A stretch of DNA of 64,000 bases, from NCBI RefSeq assembly GCF_001854605.1, contig NZ_MKJU01000028.1:311727-375726 (forward strand). Reading direction: 5' to 3'. The notes beneath the pieces are model-generated. The model searched no databases. It worked only from the letters and a program-made list of their open reading frames with translations, and had not been told where the DNA came from. This DNA comes from Pseudoalteromonas amylolytica (lineage in GTDB: Bacteria; Pseudomonadota; Gammaproteobacteria; Enterobacterales; Alteromonadaceae). Position numbers and translations under genes: made by a program. Shown piece by piece: positions 42,796 through 52,075 of this stretch; position 1 is the first letter of the stretch, and the number at the start of each line of letters is the position of its first letter.

Positions 42796-44652
42796 CTAAC
42801 TCAACTCCTCTAACTTCGCAAGGTCACGCACGGCTCCTTTGTCTGCACTGGTTGCAAGCAGTGCGTAAGCTTTCAGTGCCGGTGTCACGACACGCTGTCT
42901 ATCAAGCGGTTTATAGGCATCTTTGCCGCGCGCTTGTTGTTTTGCTCGGCGCTCTGCCATTTGTGTTTCATCGAGTAATAAATGAATGCCTCGATTAGGG
43001 ATATCTATTTGAATTAAGTCACCATTTTCTACCAGAGCTAACGCTCCACCACTGGCCGCTTCAGGTGACGCGTGACCAATAGACAAGCCTGATGTTCCAC
43101 CCGAGAAACGGCCATCAGTCAGTAATGCACAGTCTTTATCCAATCCCATAGATTTCAAATAGCTCGTCGGATAAAGCATTTCCTGCATACCCGGCCCCCC
43201 CTTTGGCCCCTCATAACGGATCACCACAACATCACCCTTTTTCACCTGACCATTAAGAATGCCATCTACAGCATCATCCTGAGATTCAAATACCACAGCC
43301 GGTCCAGTAAAGTTAAGCATCTCGTCAACAACCCCTGCGCTTTTCACAATACAACCATCTGGAGTTAAATTGCCGGACAACACCGCAAGACCACCATCTT
43401 GGCGAAATGCATGTTCAATACTGCGAATACAGCCATTTTCGCGGTCGAGATCGAGTTCATCCCAACGACACTCTTGACTCATTGCCTTAGTAGTACGGAT
43501 CCCAGCGGGGCCTGCACGGAAGAATGTCTGTGCTTTTTCGTTAGTCGGGTCTGCTGCATCCCAACGCTTAAGTACCTCTGCCAACGTACCACCCGCGACA
43601 TGGCCAACGCTGAGGTCTAATCGGTCCCCTTTGGCAAGTTCATTAAGGAGTGCCATGATACCGCCCGCGCGGTGTACATCTTCAATATGGTATTGCTGCG
43701 TCGCTGGAGCAACCTTACACAAAAATGGGGTATTACGGGAAAGACGGTCAATATCATCCATATCAAAATCAACTCCGCCTTCTTGCGCTGCGGCGAGTAA
43801 ATGTAGAACCGTATTCGATGAGCCGCCCATCGCGATGTCCAGCGTCATGGCATTGGTAAATGCAGCTTGATTTGCAATATTGCGCGGCAACACAGCTTCA
43901 TTATCTTTGCGATAGTACTCATCACATAACGCCAAAATGCGCTTGCCTGCGGCCTGGTATAGTTGCTGTCTATCTTTGTGAGTCGCTAAGGTCGTACCGT
44001 TACCCGGCAATGCTAAACCCAAAGCCTCTAACAAACAGTTCATGGAGTTAGCTGTAAACATCCCAGAGCAAGAGCCACAGGTAGGACAGGCTGAACGCTC
44101 AACTTGCTCAGAGTCTTCATCACTTACATTAGGATCCGCTCCCTTTACCATTGCATCAACCAAATCTAGTTTGATGTCGATGTCTGCTAAACGGGTTTTA
44201 CCTGCTTCCATTGGCCCGCCAGAGACAAACACAACGGGAATATTCAAGCGTAATGCAGCCAGTAGCATTCCTGGGGTTATTTTGTCGCAGTTGGAAATAC
44301 ATACCATGGCATCGGCACAGTGCGCATTGACCATATACTCAACCGAGTCGGCGATTAAGTCTCTCGATGGTAACGAGTACAACATGCCACCATGGCCCAT
44401 GGCGATACCATCATCAATAGCAATGGTATTAAACTCTCTGGGTACGCCACCTGCGTCACGAATGGTTTCGGCCATCAATTCACTGAGCTGATTAAGGTGC
44501 ACGTGTCCTGGCACAAATTGAGTGTAAGAGTTCACAACCGCGATAATTGGTTTTTCAAAGTCGCTATCGGTCATACCCGTTGCGCGCCAAAGTGCTCTTG
44601 CCCCTGCGCGTTGTCTGCCTTCTGTCGTCGTCTTACTTCTTAATTTTGCCAT
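42796..44652 (-). CDS. ilvD: dihydroxy-acid dehydratase
   Basis: 618 residues from ATG 44652 ([19 protein letters not shown]), as in E. coli; the longer open frame has no support. It dehydrates dihydroxy acids to the 2-oxo acids of valine and isoleucine. Iron-sulphur cysteines lie in [14 protein letters not shown] and [16 protein letters not shown]. Other marks are [18 protein letters not shown] and [27 protein letters not shown] precedes the ATG. Two hairpins lie in the 94-base gap from ilvE. Confidence 0.96.
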   Translation of the reverse strand: MAKLRSKTTTEGRQRAGARALWRATGMTDSDFEKPIIAVVNSYTQFVPGHVHLNQLSELMAETIRDAGGVPREFNTIAIDDGIAMGHGGMLYSLPSRDLIADSVEYMVNAHCADAMVCISNCDKITPGMLLAALRLNIPVVFVSGGPMEAGKTRLADIDIKLDLVDAMVKGADPNVSDEDSEQVERSACPTCGSCSGMFTANSMNCLLEALGLALPGNGTTLATHKDRQQLYQAAGKRILALCDEYYRKDNEAVLPRNIANQAAFTNAMTLDIAMGGSSNTVLHLLAAAQEGGVDFDMDDIDRLSRNTPFLCKVAPATQQYHIEDVHRAGGIMALLNELAKGDRLDLSVGHVAGGTLAEVLKRWDAADPTNEKAQTFFRAGPAGIRTTKAMSQECRWDELDLDRENGCIRSIEHAFRQDGGLAVLSGNLTPDGCIVKSAGVVDEMLNFTGPAVVFESQDDAVDGILNGQVKKGDVVVIRYEGPKGGPGMQEMLYPTSYLKSMGLDKDCALLTDGRFSGGTSGLSIGHASPEAASGGALALVENGDLIQIDIPNRGIHLLLDETQMAERRAKQQARGKDAYKPLDRQRVVTPALKAYALLATSADKGAVRDLAKLEELS

Positions 44653-44673
44653 GATATTTGCCCTTAATCTTTG

Positions 44674-44736
44674 CGATGTAGCCATTCGCTACATCGACTT
44701 ATCCTCATTCCTAAAATAAGGCCACCTCAGGTGGCC
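44674..44736 (-). promoter_or_regulatory. two intercistronic hairpins between ilvE and ilvD
   Basis: GGCCACC-TCA-GGTGGCC at 44720-44736 and CGATGTAGC-CATTC-GCTACATCG at 44674-44696, both perfect. They occupy most of the only sizeable gap in the operon. The first is followed on the minus strand by TTATTTTAG, so it may be a partial terminator, and both could be RNA-processing or stability elements. Confidence 0.55.
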
Positions 44737-44746
44737 GTGATCGTGC

Positions 44747-45670
44747 TTACTTATTGATATAGTCCAACCAGCCAAAGCCGTCTTCGCTTTGACCCTTAAC
44801 TAAATCAAAATACGCTTGCTGTAGCTCTTTGGTGATTGGTCCTCGCTTACCATCACCGATTTGAATTTGATCTACACTGCGTACTGGCGTCACTTCCGCC
44901 GCGGTTCCCGTCATAAAGAATTCATCAGCTAAGTAGAGCGCTTCTCTGGCTATGGACTCTTCACGTACTTCATAGCCACGTGACTGAGCAAGCTTAATGA
45001 TAGTGTCGCGAGTCAATCCTGGTAAAATACACGCGGTCGTCGGTGGTGTGAAAAGCACGCCATTCTTAATAACAAATAGGTTTTCGCCAGCACCTTCACT
45101 GAGGTAACCATTTACATCTAACGCAATGCCTTCAACATAGCCATGACGCTTCGCTTCTGCGGTGATCAACTGAGAAGATAAGTAGTTGCCACCCGCTTTC
45201 GCACCCGTTGGCATGGTGTTTGGCGCAAGACGTGTCCAAGATGAAATACATGCATCAACACCTTGCTCTAAACTACCATCACCTAGGTAGGTGCCCCATT
45301 CCATCGCGGCGACACTGACATCGGCTTTATGAGACTTAGGATGAACACCCAAACCAACGTTACCCAAAAATGCAAATGGTCTAAGGTAAGCATTAGTAAA
45401 CCCGTTTGCTTTTACTGCATCTCTACATGCCTGCATCAATTCATCTTCAGTGAACGGGATCTCTATGCGGTAGATTTTCGCTGAATCATAAAGACGCTTA
45501 ATGTGATCTTTGAGACGGAAAATCGCCGGACCTTTTGGCGTATCATATGCGCGGATCCCTTCAAACACTGAGCTGCCATAGTGTATAGCATGGCTTAAAA
45601 TATGTGTTGTTGCTTGCTCATAAGGGATCATCTCGCCGTTATGCCAAATTAATTCCGATGTTTTTGTCAT
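44747..45670 (-). CDS. ilvE: branched-chain amino acid aminotransferase
   Basis: 307 residues, fold-type IV PLP enzyme making valine, isoleucine and leucine from their 2-oxo acids. Seen are HYGSSVFEGIRAY, the FLGNVGLGVHPK segment, the catalytic Lys in GAKAGGNYLSSQLI, the PLP-binding YLSEGAGENLFVIKNG and TPPTTACILPGLTRDTII. It is the third gene of ilvGMEDA, 39 bases after ilvM. Confidence 0.96.
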   Translation of the reverse strand: MTKTSELIWHNGEMIPYEQATTHILSHAIHYGSSVFEGIRAYDTPKGPAIFRLKDHIKRLYDSAKIYRIEIPFTEDELMQACRDAVKANGFTNAYLRPFAFLGNVGLGVHPKSHKADVSVAAMEWGTYLGDGSLEQGVDACISSWTRLAPNTMPTGAKAGGNYLSSQLITAEAKRHGYVEGIALDVNGYLSEGAGENLFVIKNGVLFTPPTTACILPGLTRDTIIKLAQSRGYEVREESIAREALYLADEFFMTGTAAEVTPVRSVDQIQIGDGKRGPITKELQQAYFDLVKGQSEDGFGWLDYINK

Positions 45671-45709
45671 GTGTAATACCTTGTACTTATTCTTTATATA
45701 ATTAACTAT

Positions 45710-45952
45710 TTAAATTGCCTGTTGCTGTAGTGTGTGCAGATTAACTTGCTGCACTTCCACAAGCTTACTTAGTTGTGAGGTTAATAGATAGATGGGTTTA
45801 TCACTGTCTATCGTCATTTTGACATGAAACAACTCGTCTTTACCCTCTAACTCCAGCCGGGTAAGGCGAAAGCCGCGGTGACGTGCCACGCGCAAAAAGC
45901 GCTCCACAGCGATGGCATGGTTTTTTACTGCAACAGTTAACTGGTGTTTCAT
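45710..45952 (-). CDS. ilvM: acetolactate synthase II small subunit
   Basis: 80 residues, one ACT domain (LTVAVKNHAIAVERFLRVARHRGF, then FHVKMTIDSDKPIYLLTSQLSKLVEV). This is the regulatory subunit of the IlvG enzyme. Its ATG overlaps the ilvG stop by one base, so the subunits are co-translated in proportion. Confidence 0.92.
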   Translation of the reverse strand: MKHQLTVAVKNHAIAVERFLRVARHRGFRLTRLELEGKDELFHVKMTIDSDKPIYLLTSQLSKLVEVQQVNLHTLQQQAI

Positions 45953-47598
45953 TACGCTTTCTCCGTCATCATTTCATCATTTGCAGCACCTGGTGGGACC
46001 AGAGGCCATACGTTTTCTTTATCATCTATACAGGCATGTAATATGTAAGGGCCCTGTGAAGTAACTAACGTATCTATTGCATCATCTACTTCATTTGCGT
46101 GGGTGATGGTTTGCCCAGGTATGCCAAACACCGCAGCCAAAGCAACGAAGTCAGGGTTGTCCGATAAATTTGTTTCGCTGTAGCGACCGTCAAAAAATAG
46201 TTGTTGCCATTGACGCACCATGCCTAGACGCTGATTGTCCAAAATCACTATCTTAACTGGCAGGTTATTACGACGTATTGTCGCCAACTCCTGAATGTTC
46301 ATCATGATTGATCCATCGCCAGAGACGGTGATCACCATATCATCTGGACGAGCGATTTGTGCGCCGATGGCTGCGGGCAAACCAAATCCCATAGTACCTG
46401 CCCCCCCACTGCTTAAATGATTGCTTGGATGGGTAAATTTCATATGCTGCGCCACCCACATTTGATGCTGGCCTACATCACAGCACACCACACCCGAGTC
46501 GGGCATTTTCTGGCTTAATTGATTGAGTAAATACGGTGCAAATACGCGCTCACCTGGGTAATCATAACGCCAAGCATGTAGCTGTTTTAGTTCTTTTATT
46601 GTCTTTAGCCAATCACTGTCTGTTACAAAGCAACTCAATTGTGGGATTGACTGTTTCAAGTCGGCTATGAGTGACGCTTGTGCGGGTTTTCGCTTACCAA
46701 CTTCAGCAGGGTCGATATCTAAGTGGATCACATCCGCTTTCGCTGCAAACTTTGCCAAATTACCCGTCACGCGATCATCAAAACGAGCCCCGATACATAC
46801 CAGCAGATCACACTCTTGCACCGCAATGTTGGCAGCCTGGCCGCCGTGCATACCTAACATACCCAAATCGTATTCATAATCGGGTAACACACTGCCAAGC
46901 GCTTTTAATGTCGATACTGCGGGCATTTGCGTTTTGTTTAAAAACTGCATCAACTCGGCTTGAGCATCAGCACTTTGTACACCTCCACCTATGTATGCAA
47001 CAGGTCGTTTGGCCTGCGCCAACAGCGTTTCGGCTTTTTGAACTTGTACTGGTGATACTTGAGGCTGTGCCTCATCTAGCGCTAACCAAGGGTGAAATGG
47101 CACCTGAGCCTGTTGGATATCTTTAGGGATATCAACCAACACCGGACCTGGGCGACCAGATAGCGCCAAATGCATTGCTTCTTGCAGTACTTCTGCTAAA
47201 TCTTCTGCACGTTCCACCATGTAACTGTGCTTAGTGCAAGATAAAGACATACCTAAGACGTCAACTTCTTGAAAGGCGTCCGAGCCAATGGCAGCCGTTG
47301 GAACTTGCCCTGTGATCGCAAGCACTGGCACAGAGTCCATCATCGCATCTGCCAACGCAGTGATGAGGTTGGTAGCTCCAGGTCCCGATGTGGCGAAACA
47401 CACACCTAATTTACCCGTGCTACGCGCATATCCAACCGCCGCAAAACCTGCGCCTTGTTCGTGACGCGTCAAATAATGCTTTACAGGCGCACCATACAAA
47501 GCGTCGTAAATAGGCATAATCGCGCCACCTGGATAGCCGAATACCTCTTTTACGCCTTGTTTGGCTAATAAATCTATGAGTAGTTGTGCGCCTGTCAT
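45952..47598 (-). CDS. ilvG: acetolactate synthase II large subunit
   Basis: 548 residues from ATG 47598 ([15 protein letters not shown]), the E. coli IlvG length. GGGGA lies 6 bases before that ATG, whereas upstream in-frame ATGs at 47610 and 47616 lack one. It is a thiamin-diphosphate enzyme condensing pyruvate with pyruvate or 2-oxobutyrate. It shows the [16 protein letters not shown] opening, the catalytic Glu in [24 protein letters not shown] and the ThDP motif [15 protein letters not shown] to [13 protein letters not shown]. It is intact, unlike the frameshifted ilvG of E. coli K-12. Confidence 0.95.
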   Translation of the reverse strand: MTGAQLLIDLLAKQGVKEVFGYPGGAIMPIYDALYGAPVKHYLTRHEQGAGFAAVGYARSTGKLGVCFATSGPGATNLITALADAMMDSVPVLAITGQVPTAAIGSDAFQEVDVLGMSLSCTKHSYMVERAEDLAEVLQEAMHLALSGRPGPVLVDIPKDIQQAQVPFHPWLALDEAQPQVSPVQVQKAETLLAQAKRPVAYIGGGVQSADAQAELMQFLNKTQMPAVSTLKALGSVLPDYEYDLGMLGMHGGQAANIAVQECDLLVCIGARFDDRVTGNLAKFAAKADVIHLDIDPAEVGKRKPAQASLIADLKQSIPQLSCFVTDSDWLKTIKELKQLHAWRYDYPGERVFAPYLLNQLSQKMPDSGVVCCDVGQHQMWVAQHMKFTHPSNHLSSGGAGTMGFGLPAAIGAQIARPDDMVITVSGDGSIMMNIQELATIRRNNLPVKIVILDNQRLGMVRQWQQLFFDGRYSETNLSDNPDFVALAAVFGIPGQTITHANEVDDAIDTLVTSQGPYILHACIDDKENVWPLVPPGAANDEMMTEKA

Positions 47599-47641
47599 TG
47601 TTTTCCCCATTCCCATTGCTTGCGTTTGTTAACTAAATTTT

Positions 47642-47687
47642 TGCCCTAAAAACAAAAAACCCCCCGAACTTTTCAGTGCGGGGGGTT
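47642..47687 (-). terminator. ilv attenuator (intrinsic terminator)
   Basis: On the minus strand, AACCCCCCG, a loop and CGGGGGGTT form a 9-bp stem at 47658-47687. It is followed by TTTTTTGTTTTT at 47642-47657. It lies between the leader peptide stop and the ilvG start, the place of the classical attenuator. Confidence 0.92.
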
Positions 47688-47711
47688 CTTACTAATACTT
47701 TTCTTACAGCA

Positions 47712-47783
47712 CTAGCTCGCCCCCGCGGTAATAATAATCACCACGTTGATAATCACGACTAGAGTTAGTGCTGTGTTTAGCAT
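47712..47783 (-). CDS. ilvL: ilv operon leader peptide
   Basis: A 23-residue open frame from ATG 47783 to TAG 47712, too short for routine calling. It begins MLNTALTLVVIINVV and continues with three Ile and a Thr, giving five Ile, four Val and three Leu in total. Ribosome stalling here when branched-chain aminoacyl-tRNA is scarce would prevent the downstream terminator from forming and allow ilvGMEDA transcription. The ribosome site is weak (AAAGA). Confidence 0.88.
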   Translation of the reverse strand: MLNTALTLVVIINVVIIITAGAS

Positions 47784-48113
47784 TCTTTGTATCACCAATT
47801 AAAATTTTTTGTTGTCTGGCTTCGTTACTTCACGCCAGCCCTGTTCCTTTTTCTATTAGTAACCCGCAGGAACCATTAAGTCAACCATAAATATTATGCC
47901 AAATACAAAGTTAAAATCATTAAATAAGAAAAATAAATTCTATTTAAGTGATAAAATAAAATAAACTATCCCCTCATATAATTAATTATTCAAATATTAA
48001 TTGTTAATACAGCTTTTACAACAGAGCTAATTTCATAAAAATACACATGAATTTTTTATGAGTTGGTACATATGTGCTTAAAATGGTAGAACTCAAATTA
48101 TTTAAGGACTGCT

Positions 48114-49001
48114 ATGAAATTTTTATTTCTGCGAACTTGTGTCGGAATCTTACTATTTACCACACTGCTCTTTAGCCCATTCGGCCATGTCGCCCCGGCA
48201 TTATTCAAGGTTGAAAAAAATGGTGTTAGCTCTTATTTGCTGGGCACGGTGCATGTGGGCACACCAAAAATGGAGGGCTTGCCGCAGTATGTCACTCAGG
48301 CTATCAACAACAGTACACAAGTGGTTGTTGAGGTCGATCTCACCCAATTATCAGCTGCCCAAATTCAAAAACGCTCAGCGCCTTTCATGCAATTGCCAGC
48401 GGATAAAACACTGGCTTCTGAAGTCAGCAAAGAAACCTATCAAACACTTAAAAGCTATTTCGCCAACGCAGGCGTTGATATCACTCTATTTAACCAATAT
48501 CGTCCTTGGGCTGTCATGGTATCTATGCTTCAGCTGGAATACCAAAGGTTAGGCTTTAGTGAACAATATGGTATCGACAAACAAGTGCTCACGCATGCCA
48601 AAAAGGCTAATAAAAAAATCGTTAGCTTGGAAACGTTAGAGCAACAATTGACTATGCTGAGCGCGTTGGGGCAATCGGGCGATGCGATGTTCACAGAAAC
48701 TTTCAAACACTTAGGTGATGTGGAATATTACTTTGTAGACCTAGTTGATGCATGGGCCACAGGAGATATGGCTAAGCTAACAAGTTACTACCATCTTAGC
48801 TTCGATGATTCACAATATGGTCAGTATTCTGAACAAGTTATGTTGATAGACCGAAATAACCAATGGATGAAAACACTCGCGCCATTACTGTTAGAACACG
48901 CTACGTTCATTGCAGTTGGAGCACTGCATTTGCCCGAACAACATGGGTTAATTAAACAGCTCAAACAACGGGGTTTCAAAGTGACTCGTATCACTGCGTA
49001 A
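48114..49001 (+). CDS. TraB/GumN-family protein (TIKI-like putative protease)
   Basis: 295 residues with a signal peptide (VGILLFTTLLFSPFGHVAPA). The family's first GxxxH-type motif is SSYLLGTVHVGTPKMEGLPQ. VVVEVDL carries the conserved Glu, and the C-terminal repeat of the motif is ATFIAVGALHLPEQHGLIKQL. These residues match the metal-dependent protease site proposed for TIKI/TraB proteins. The bacterial substrate is unknown. AAGGA precedes the ATG. The 3' end overlaps by 11 bases the end of the sensor kinase gene on the other strand. Confidence 0.87.
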   Translation: MKFLFLRTCVGILLFTTLLFSPFGHVAPALFKVEKNGVSSYLLGTVHVGTPKMEGLPQYVTQAINNSTQVVVEVDLTQLSAAQIQKRSAPFMQLPADKTLASEVSKETYQTLKSYFANAGVDITLFNQYRPWAVMVSMLQLEYQRLGFSEQYGIDKQVLTHAKKANKKIVSLETLEQQLTMLSALGQSGDAMFTETFKHLGDVEYYFVDLVDAWATGDMAKLTSYYHLSFDDSQYGQYSEQVMLIDRNNQWMKTLAPLLLEHATFIAVGALHLPEQHGLIKQLKQRGFKVTRITA

Positions 49002-50736
49002 CCACACCGTGTTCCCTCAGTACAGTAATAATCTCAGCTTGTTGCAGTGGTTTAATCACATAAGCATCTGCGCCTAAGGCAATCGCCCGTGATAAATCCT
49101 GCTGCTCATCGTTGGCCGTGACCACAATGACAGTCGTTCTCAGGTTGAGTTGATTTCTTATTTTCTCTATTGCCTCATAACCATCCATATGAGGCATATT
49201 TAAATCCATGAAAATAACATCAAACGCTTGTGTTTCAAGCACCTGCAGCGCCGCTTTACCATGTTCAACATGCGCCACATCAAAGCCTAAGGTTTTGAGC
49301 TGTTTAGTGATCACCACAGCATTAATAACATTGTCCTCCACCAGCAAGGCTTTTTTTCCTGACACATCCAGCGTTTGCACCGTTTCTTTGCCGTCTAAGA
49401 CCGTGACTGGAATGGTAAAGCTGATACAGGCTCCTCCTTGTGGCACATTTGAAAAGTTTAACTTTCCTGACATCGCATTGACCAACCACTGACAGCGTAC
49501 CAAGCCTAGCTGCATGCCCTGAAAGTGATTATTTTTTTCATCGTGTACGCTCAACGAGTCGATAAGCTCTTTCGACAGCCCTTGGCCTTGGTCGCTAACT
49601 TGTATCGTTAAGCTACTTTGAGCATCTTGGGTGTGCAATTGCGTGGTGAGTGTTATTGTGCCTGAATCACTGAACTTTATTGCATTATCAATGAGCTGAG
49701 AACACACCCAAGCCACATGCTGGTGGTCACACAATATACGTTGGTGTTCATTTTCCGTCATTTGTACCTGCAACAATAGGTCCTTCTTCTGGGCTGCAAA
49801 GCGATACGGCGCAACAACCGTTTCAATCATGGTTGGCAAGTCCGCACGACTGATTTGAATACTCACTTTATCATTAGCCCAACGACTAAAATCGTGCATT
49901 TCGTTGATGAGTATATTCAATTGATTAGCCGAGGTAATCGCTTGTTCCAGATGGGGTGGTTGATGTTCCTTGCGAAAAAGCTCAAGGTATCCCAAAATCG
50001 ACTGTAACGGCGTGCGTAACTCATGGCTGGCTCGCGCCAAAAACCGCGACTTCATGTTCAAAGCCTGTAGTGTCTGCTGCTTTTGACTTTCCAGCTCACG
50101 AATGCCTGTAAGCACTTGTGTTTCCATTGGACGAAAGATTAACTTAACTTCGACTATCAACAACACCATGGCAAATAGCCATATCACCCCCTCAACATAA
50201 CGAAGAATTATGATGCCGCGATTCGCTTGTGCTTCGAATAGCTGAACTGCACCGTCTAGGTCAATTAACAGACTTTGTGACAACTGGTAAAGGTCATCTA
50301 ACTCAATACGGTCCGTGAGCTGCAAATTACGTACTCGGGAGATGAAATCTCTGCTGCGTAGGTCCAACTGCACGGGTGATGAAAAATACCACTGATTGAG
50401 CTCAGACGAAAAAAAACCATTGCCTTGTTCACTTTTCGATATTAAGAAATCGTGATTGGCAGCAAACCTATCAATGCTACTTTGTAACTGACTGTAAACC
50501 TCCTGAAACGCCTGCGGCTCATTATTCAAGTTTGTCAGCCGTTGAGCGTGAAGCAGCACTTTTTGAGACAGCATACGCTGCATGCCTGCAATGTTAACAA
50601 CCGTCGCATCTTGTTGTTTGTCATACAATAAATATTGCATAAACCCCGTTGCCATTGAAACCAACAGGGCCATAACCAACACAGCTAAATAATAGCGGGC
50701 GCGGATCGCTTTGATTAATTTCAACATAGTTCTCAT
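48991..50736 (-). CDS. hybrid sensor histidine kinase with PilJ-type periplasmic domain
   Basis: 581 residues. TM1 (YLAVLVMALLVSMATGFMQY) precedes a periplasmic helical PilJ/NarX-type sensor domain with its signature VNIAGMQRMLSQKVLLHAQRL. TM2 lies at about 177-200. The phospho-acceptor His is in FLARASHELRTPLQSILGYLELF. The HATPase has ICSQLIDNAIKF-type N-box WVCSQLIDNAIKFSDSG and a degenerate G2 box (GMQLGLVRCQ). A C-terminal receiver domain (about 455-575) keeps LLVEDN, the phosphorylated Asp in VIFMDLNMPHMDGYEAI and YVIKPL. No separate response regulator is adjacent, so the output is unknown. Confidence 0.88.
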   Translation of the reverse strand: MRTMLKLIKAIRARYYLAVLVMALLVSMATGFMQYLLYDKQQDATVVNIAGMQRMLSQKVLLHAQRLTNLNNEPQAFQEVYSQLQSSIDRFAANHDFLISKSEQGNGFFSSELNQWYFSSPVQLDLRSRDFISRVRNLQLTDRIELDDLYQLSQSLLIDLDGAVQLFEAQANRGIIILRYVEGVIWLFAMVLLIVEVKLIFRPMETQVLTGIRELESQKQQTLQALNMKSRFLARASHELRTPLQSILGYLELFRKEHQPPHLEQAITSANQLNILINEMHDFSRWANDKVSIQISRADLPTMIETVVAPYRFAAQKKDLLLQVQMTENEHQRILCDHQHVAWVCSQLIDNAIKFSDSGTITLTTQLHTQDAQSSLTIQVSDQGQGLSKELIDSLSVHDEKNNHFQGMQLGLVRCQWLVNAMSGKLNFSNVPQGGACISFTIPVTVLDGKETVQTLDVSGKKALLVEDNVINAVVITKQLKTLGFDVAHVEHGKAALQVLETQAFDVIFMDLNMPHMDGYEAIEKIRNQLNLRTTVIVVTANDEQQDLSRAIALGADAYVIKPLQQAEIITVLREHGVVTQ

Positions 50737-50868
50737 TCATCATCCTTCACCATGATAGTGTAGTTCAAATTGCTCTGATTGGTGTTTAGCCACTTGACAC
50801 CTAGATGGCTAAAATGTTTCAATGCGCGCTCACCCTATTTTGCACTCAAGGCTAATGCCTTAAGTGAG

Positions 50869-51015
50869 GGCTGGAAGAGGTGCGTTATTCAGGTAGCTGT
50901 GTCGAGGAGAGCAAACTCCCATGACACACAGTGAGGGGAACTAACGCCGAGAAGTTAATTGTTTTGCTAGCGATTAATTTCGGGCGACTGGGCTGAATCC
51001 CAGCGACTGTCACCA
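50869..51015 (+). promoter_or_regulatory. lysine riboswitch (L box) aptamer
   Basis: The leader shows the conserved lysine aptamer blocks in order: CTGGAAGAGGTGCGTTA, GAGGAGAGC, CAGTGAGGGGAACTAACGCC, GAGAAGTTAATTG with its partner CGATTAATTTCGG, then CTGGGCTGAATCCCAG and GACTGTCACC. These correspond block by block to the E. coli lysC leader, including GAGGGG and GGCTGAATCCC. The later GGTGGAGAGCTTCTGG also has an E. coli counterpart (GGTGGAGCACTTCTGG). Lysine binding should repress the four genes that follow. Confidence 0.92.
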
Positions 51016-51076
51016 ATTGTTTTGCGTTACAGCAAAATAAATATGTTTGGTGGAGAGCTTCTGGTCTTAAAATAAT

Positions 51077-51175
51077 AAGGCCATTTGCCTTGTCATTTTT
51101 AAGTCCATTGCTCTTCGAATTTTAACTGTTCGAAGTTTGGACTCTTGCCTTACTCCGAACACGATATAAGTTCGG
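51077..51175 (+). promoter_or_regulatory. expression platform hairpins of the lysine riboswitch
   Basis: Three hairpins lie between aptamer and dapA. AAGGC-CATTT-GCCTT at 51077-51091 is followed by GTCATTTTT (weak terminator). GTCCA/CTTCGAA with TTCGAAG/TGGAC spans 51103-51142. CCGAAC-N9-GTTCGG at 51155-51175 ends 5 bases before the dapA ATG and can mask its ribosome site. Which of them mediates control is not clear. Confidence 0.55.
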
Positions 51176-51180
51176 TAGAG

Positions 51181-52065
51181 ATGAAATCACAATTTGATTT
51201 ATCCAATTATCCGTTGTGGACTGCTTTGGTTACGCCCTTTGATGCAGACGATAACGTTGACTACAACACGCTTGAACAGCTCGTTAACGAGCAACAACAA
51301 GCCAATAATGGCATTCTGATCCTCGGTAGTACTGGCGAAGGACTGGCGCTGGATAAGCATGAGCAACGCGCCATTGTCGAGTATGTGAGCGCGCTCGCCC
51401 CAACTGTGCCATTAATGGTTGCCGTCGGTGGGTTTAACTTGCAAGAGCAACTGGCGTGGATAGAATTTTGCAATACGCTTGCCATTGATGCCTATCTGCT
51501 TGGCTCTCCTGTGTACGCCAAACCGGGCGATGTCGGCCAAACACAATGGTTTGATGCGTTGCTCAGCAAAGCACAAAAACCATGTATGCTGTATAACGTG
51601 CCAGGTCGCAGCGCGGTTTCAATTACGCCTAAGGTACTAAAAAACCTGCAACATCATGATAATTTCTGGGCCATAAAAGAGGCCAGTGGTGACATTGCCA
51701 CCTTCGAAGCATTTCGCAATGCCGCACCAAATATTGCCATCTACAGCGGTGACGATGGACTGATGCCCTACTTTGCTCAAGCGGGTGCCGCAGGGCTCGT
51801 TTCGGTTGCCGCCAATGCATGGCCAGAACAAACAGCAGAGTTTGTCCGCCGCTCACTTGCGGGCACCTTTCCTAACTTATTTACCACTTGGACAAGCGCG
51901 GTCAACAGCCTGTTTAGTGTGGCCAACCCCATTCCTGTGAAGGTGTTAATGCACGCTCAAGGTAAGCTGGCTACACCTCATCTTCGTCCACCCCTGACGC
52001 ATCTTGAACTGCCATGTACGCAGGCACTTCACAGCGCAAACGACTCAATTTTATCTTGGAATTAA
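51181..52065 (+). CDS. dapA: dihydrodipicolinate synthase-like protein (DapA)
   Basis: 294 residues from ATG 51181 (MKSQFDLSNYPLWTALVTPF); the frame is open from 51145, but only this ATG fits the family. It is a class I aldolase TIM barrel of the DapA family, which condenses pyruvate with aspartate semialdehyde in lysine synthesis. Catalytic residues are Lys in WAIKEASGD and Tyr in MLYNVPGRSA. The GTTGE loop is GSTGEG here, and the usual TPYYNKP is SPVYAKP, so it is a diverged member. Being first behind a lysine riboswitch strongly supports a role in lysine synthesis. Confidence 0.85.
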   Translation: MKSQFDLSNYPLWTALVTPFDADDNVDYNTLEQLVNEQQQANNGILILGSTGEGLALDKHEQRAIVEYVSALAPTVPLMVAVGGFNLQEQLAWIEFCNTLAIDAYLLGSPVYAKPGDVGQTQWFDALLSKAQKPCMLYNVPGRSAVSITPKVLKNLQHHDNFWAIKEASGDIATFEAFRNAAPNIAIYSGDDGLMPYFAQAGAAGLVSVAANAWPEQTAEFVRRSLAGTFPNLFTTWTSAVNSLFSVANPIPVKVLMHAQGKLATPHLRPPLTHLELPCTQALHSANDSILSWN

Positions 52066-52075
52066 GGCAACTATT

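Noticed and set aside
44042..44491. 149-codon open frame on the + strand
   Set aside because: It is a shadow of ilvD, whose iron-sulphur cysteine motifs are encoded here on the minus strand.
46671..47126. 151-codon open frame on the + strand
   Set aside because: It is antisense to ilvG and overlaps other spurious frames; no family resemblance.
45952..47598. Frameshifted ilvG as in E. coli K-12
   Set aside because: The frame is intact over 548 codons and ends at the ilvM overlap.
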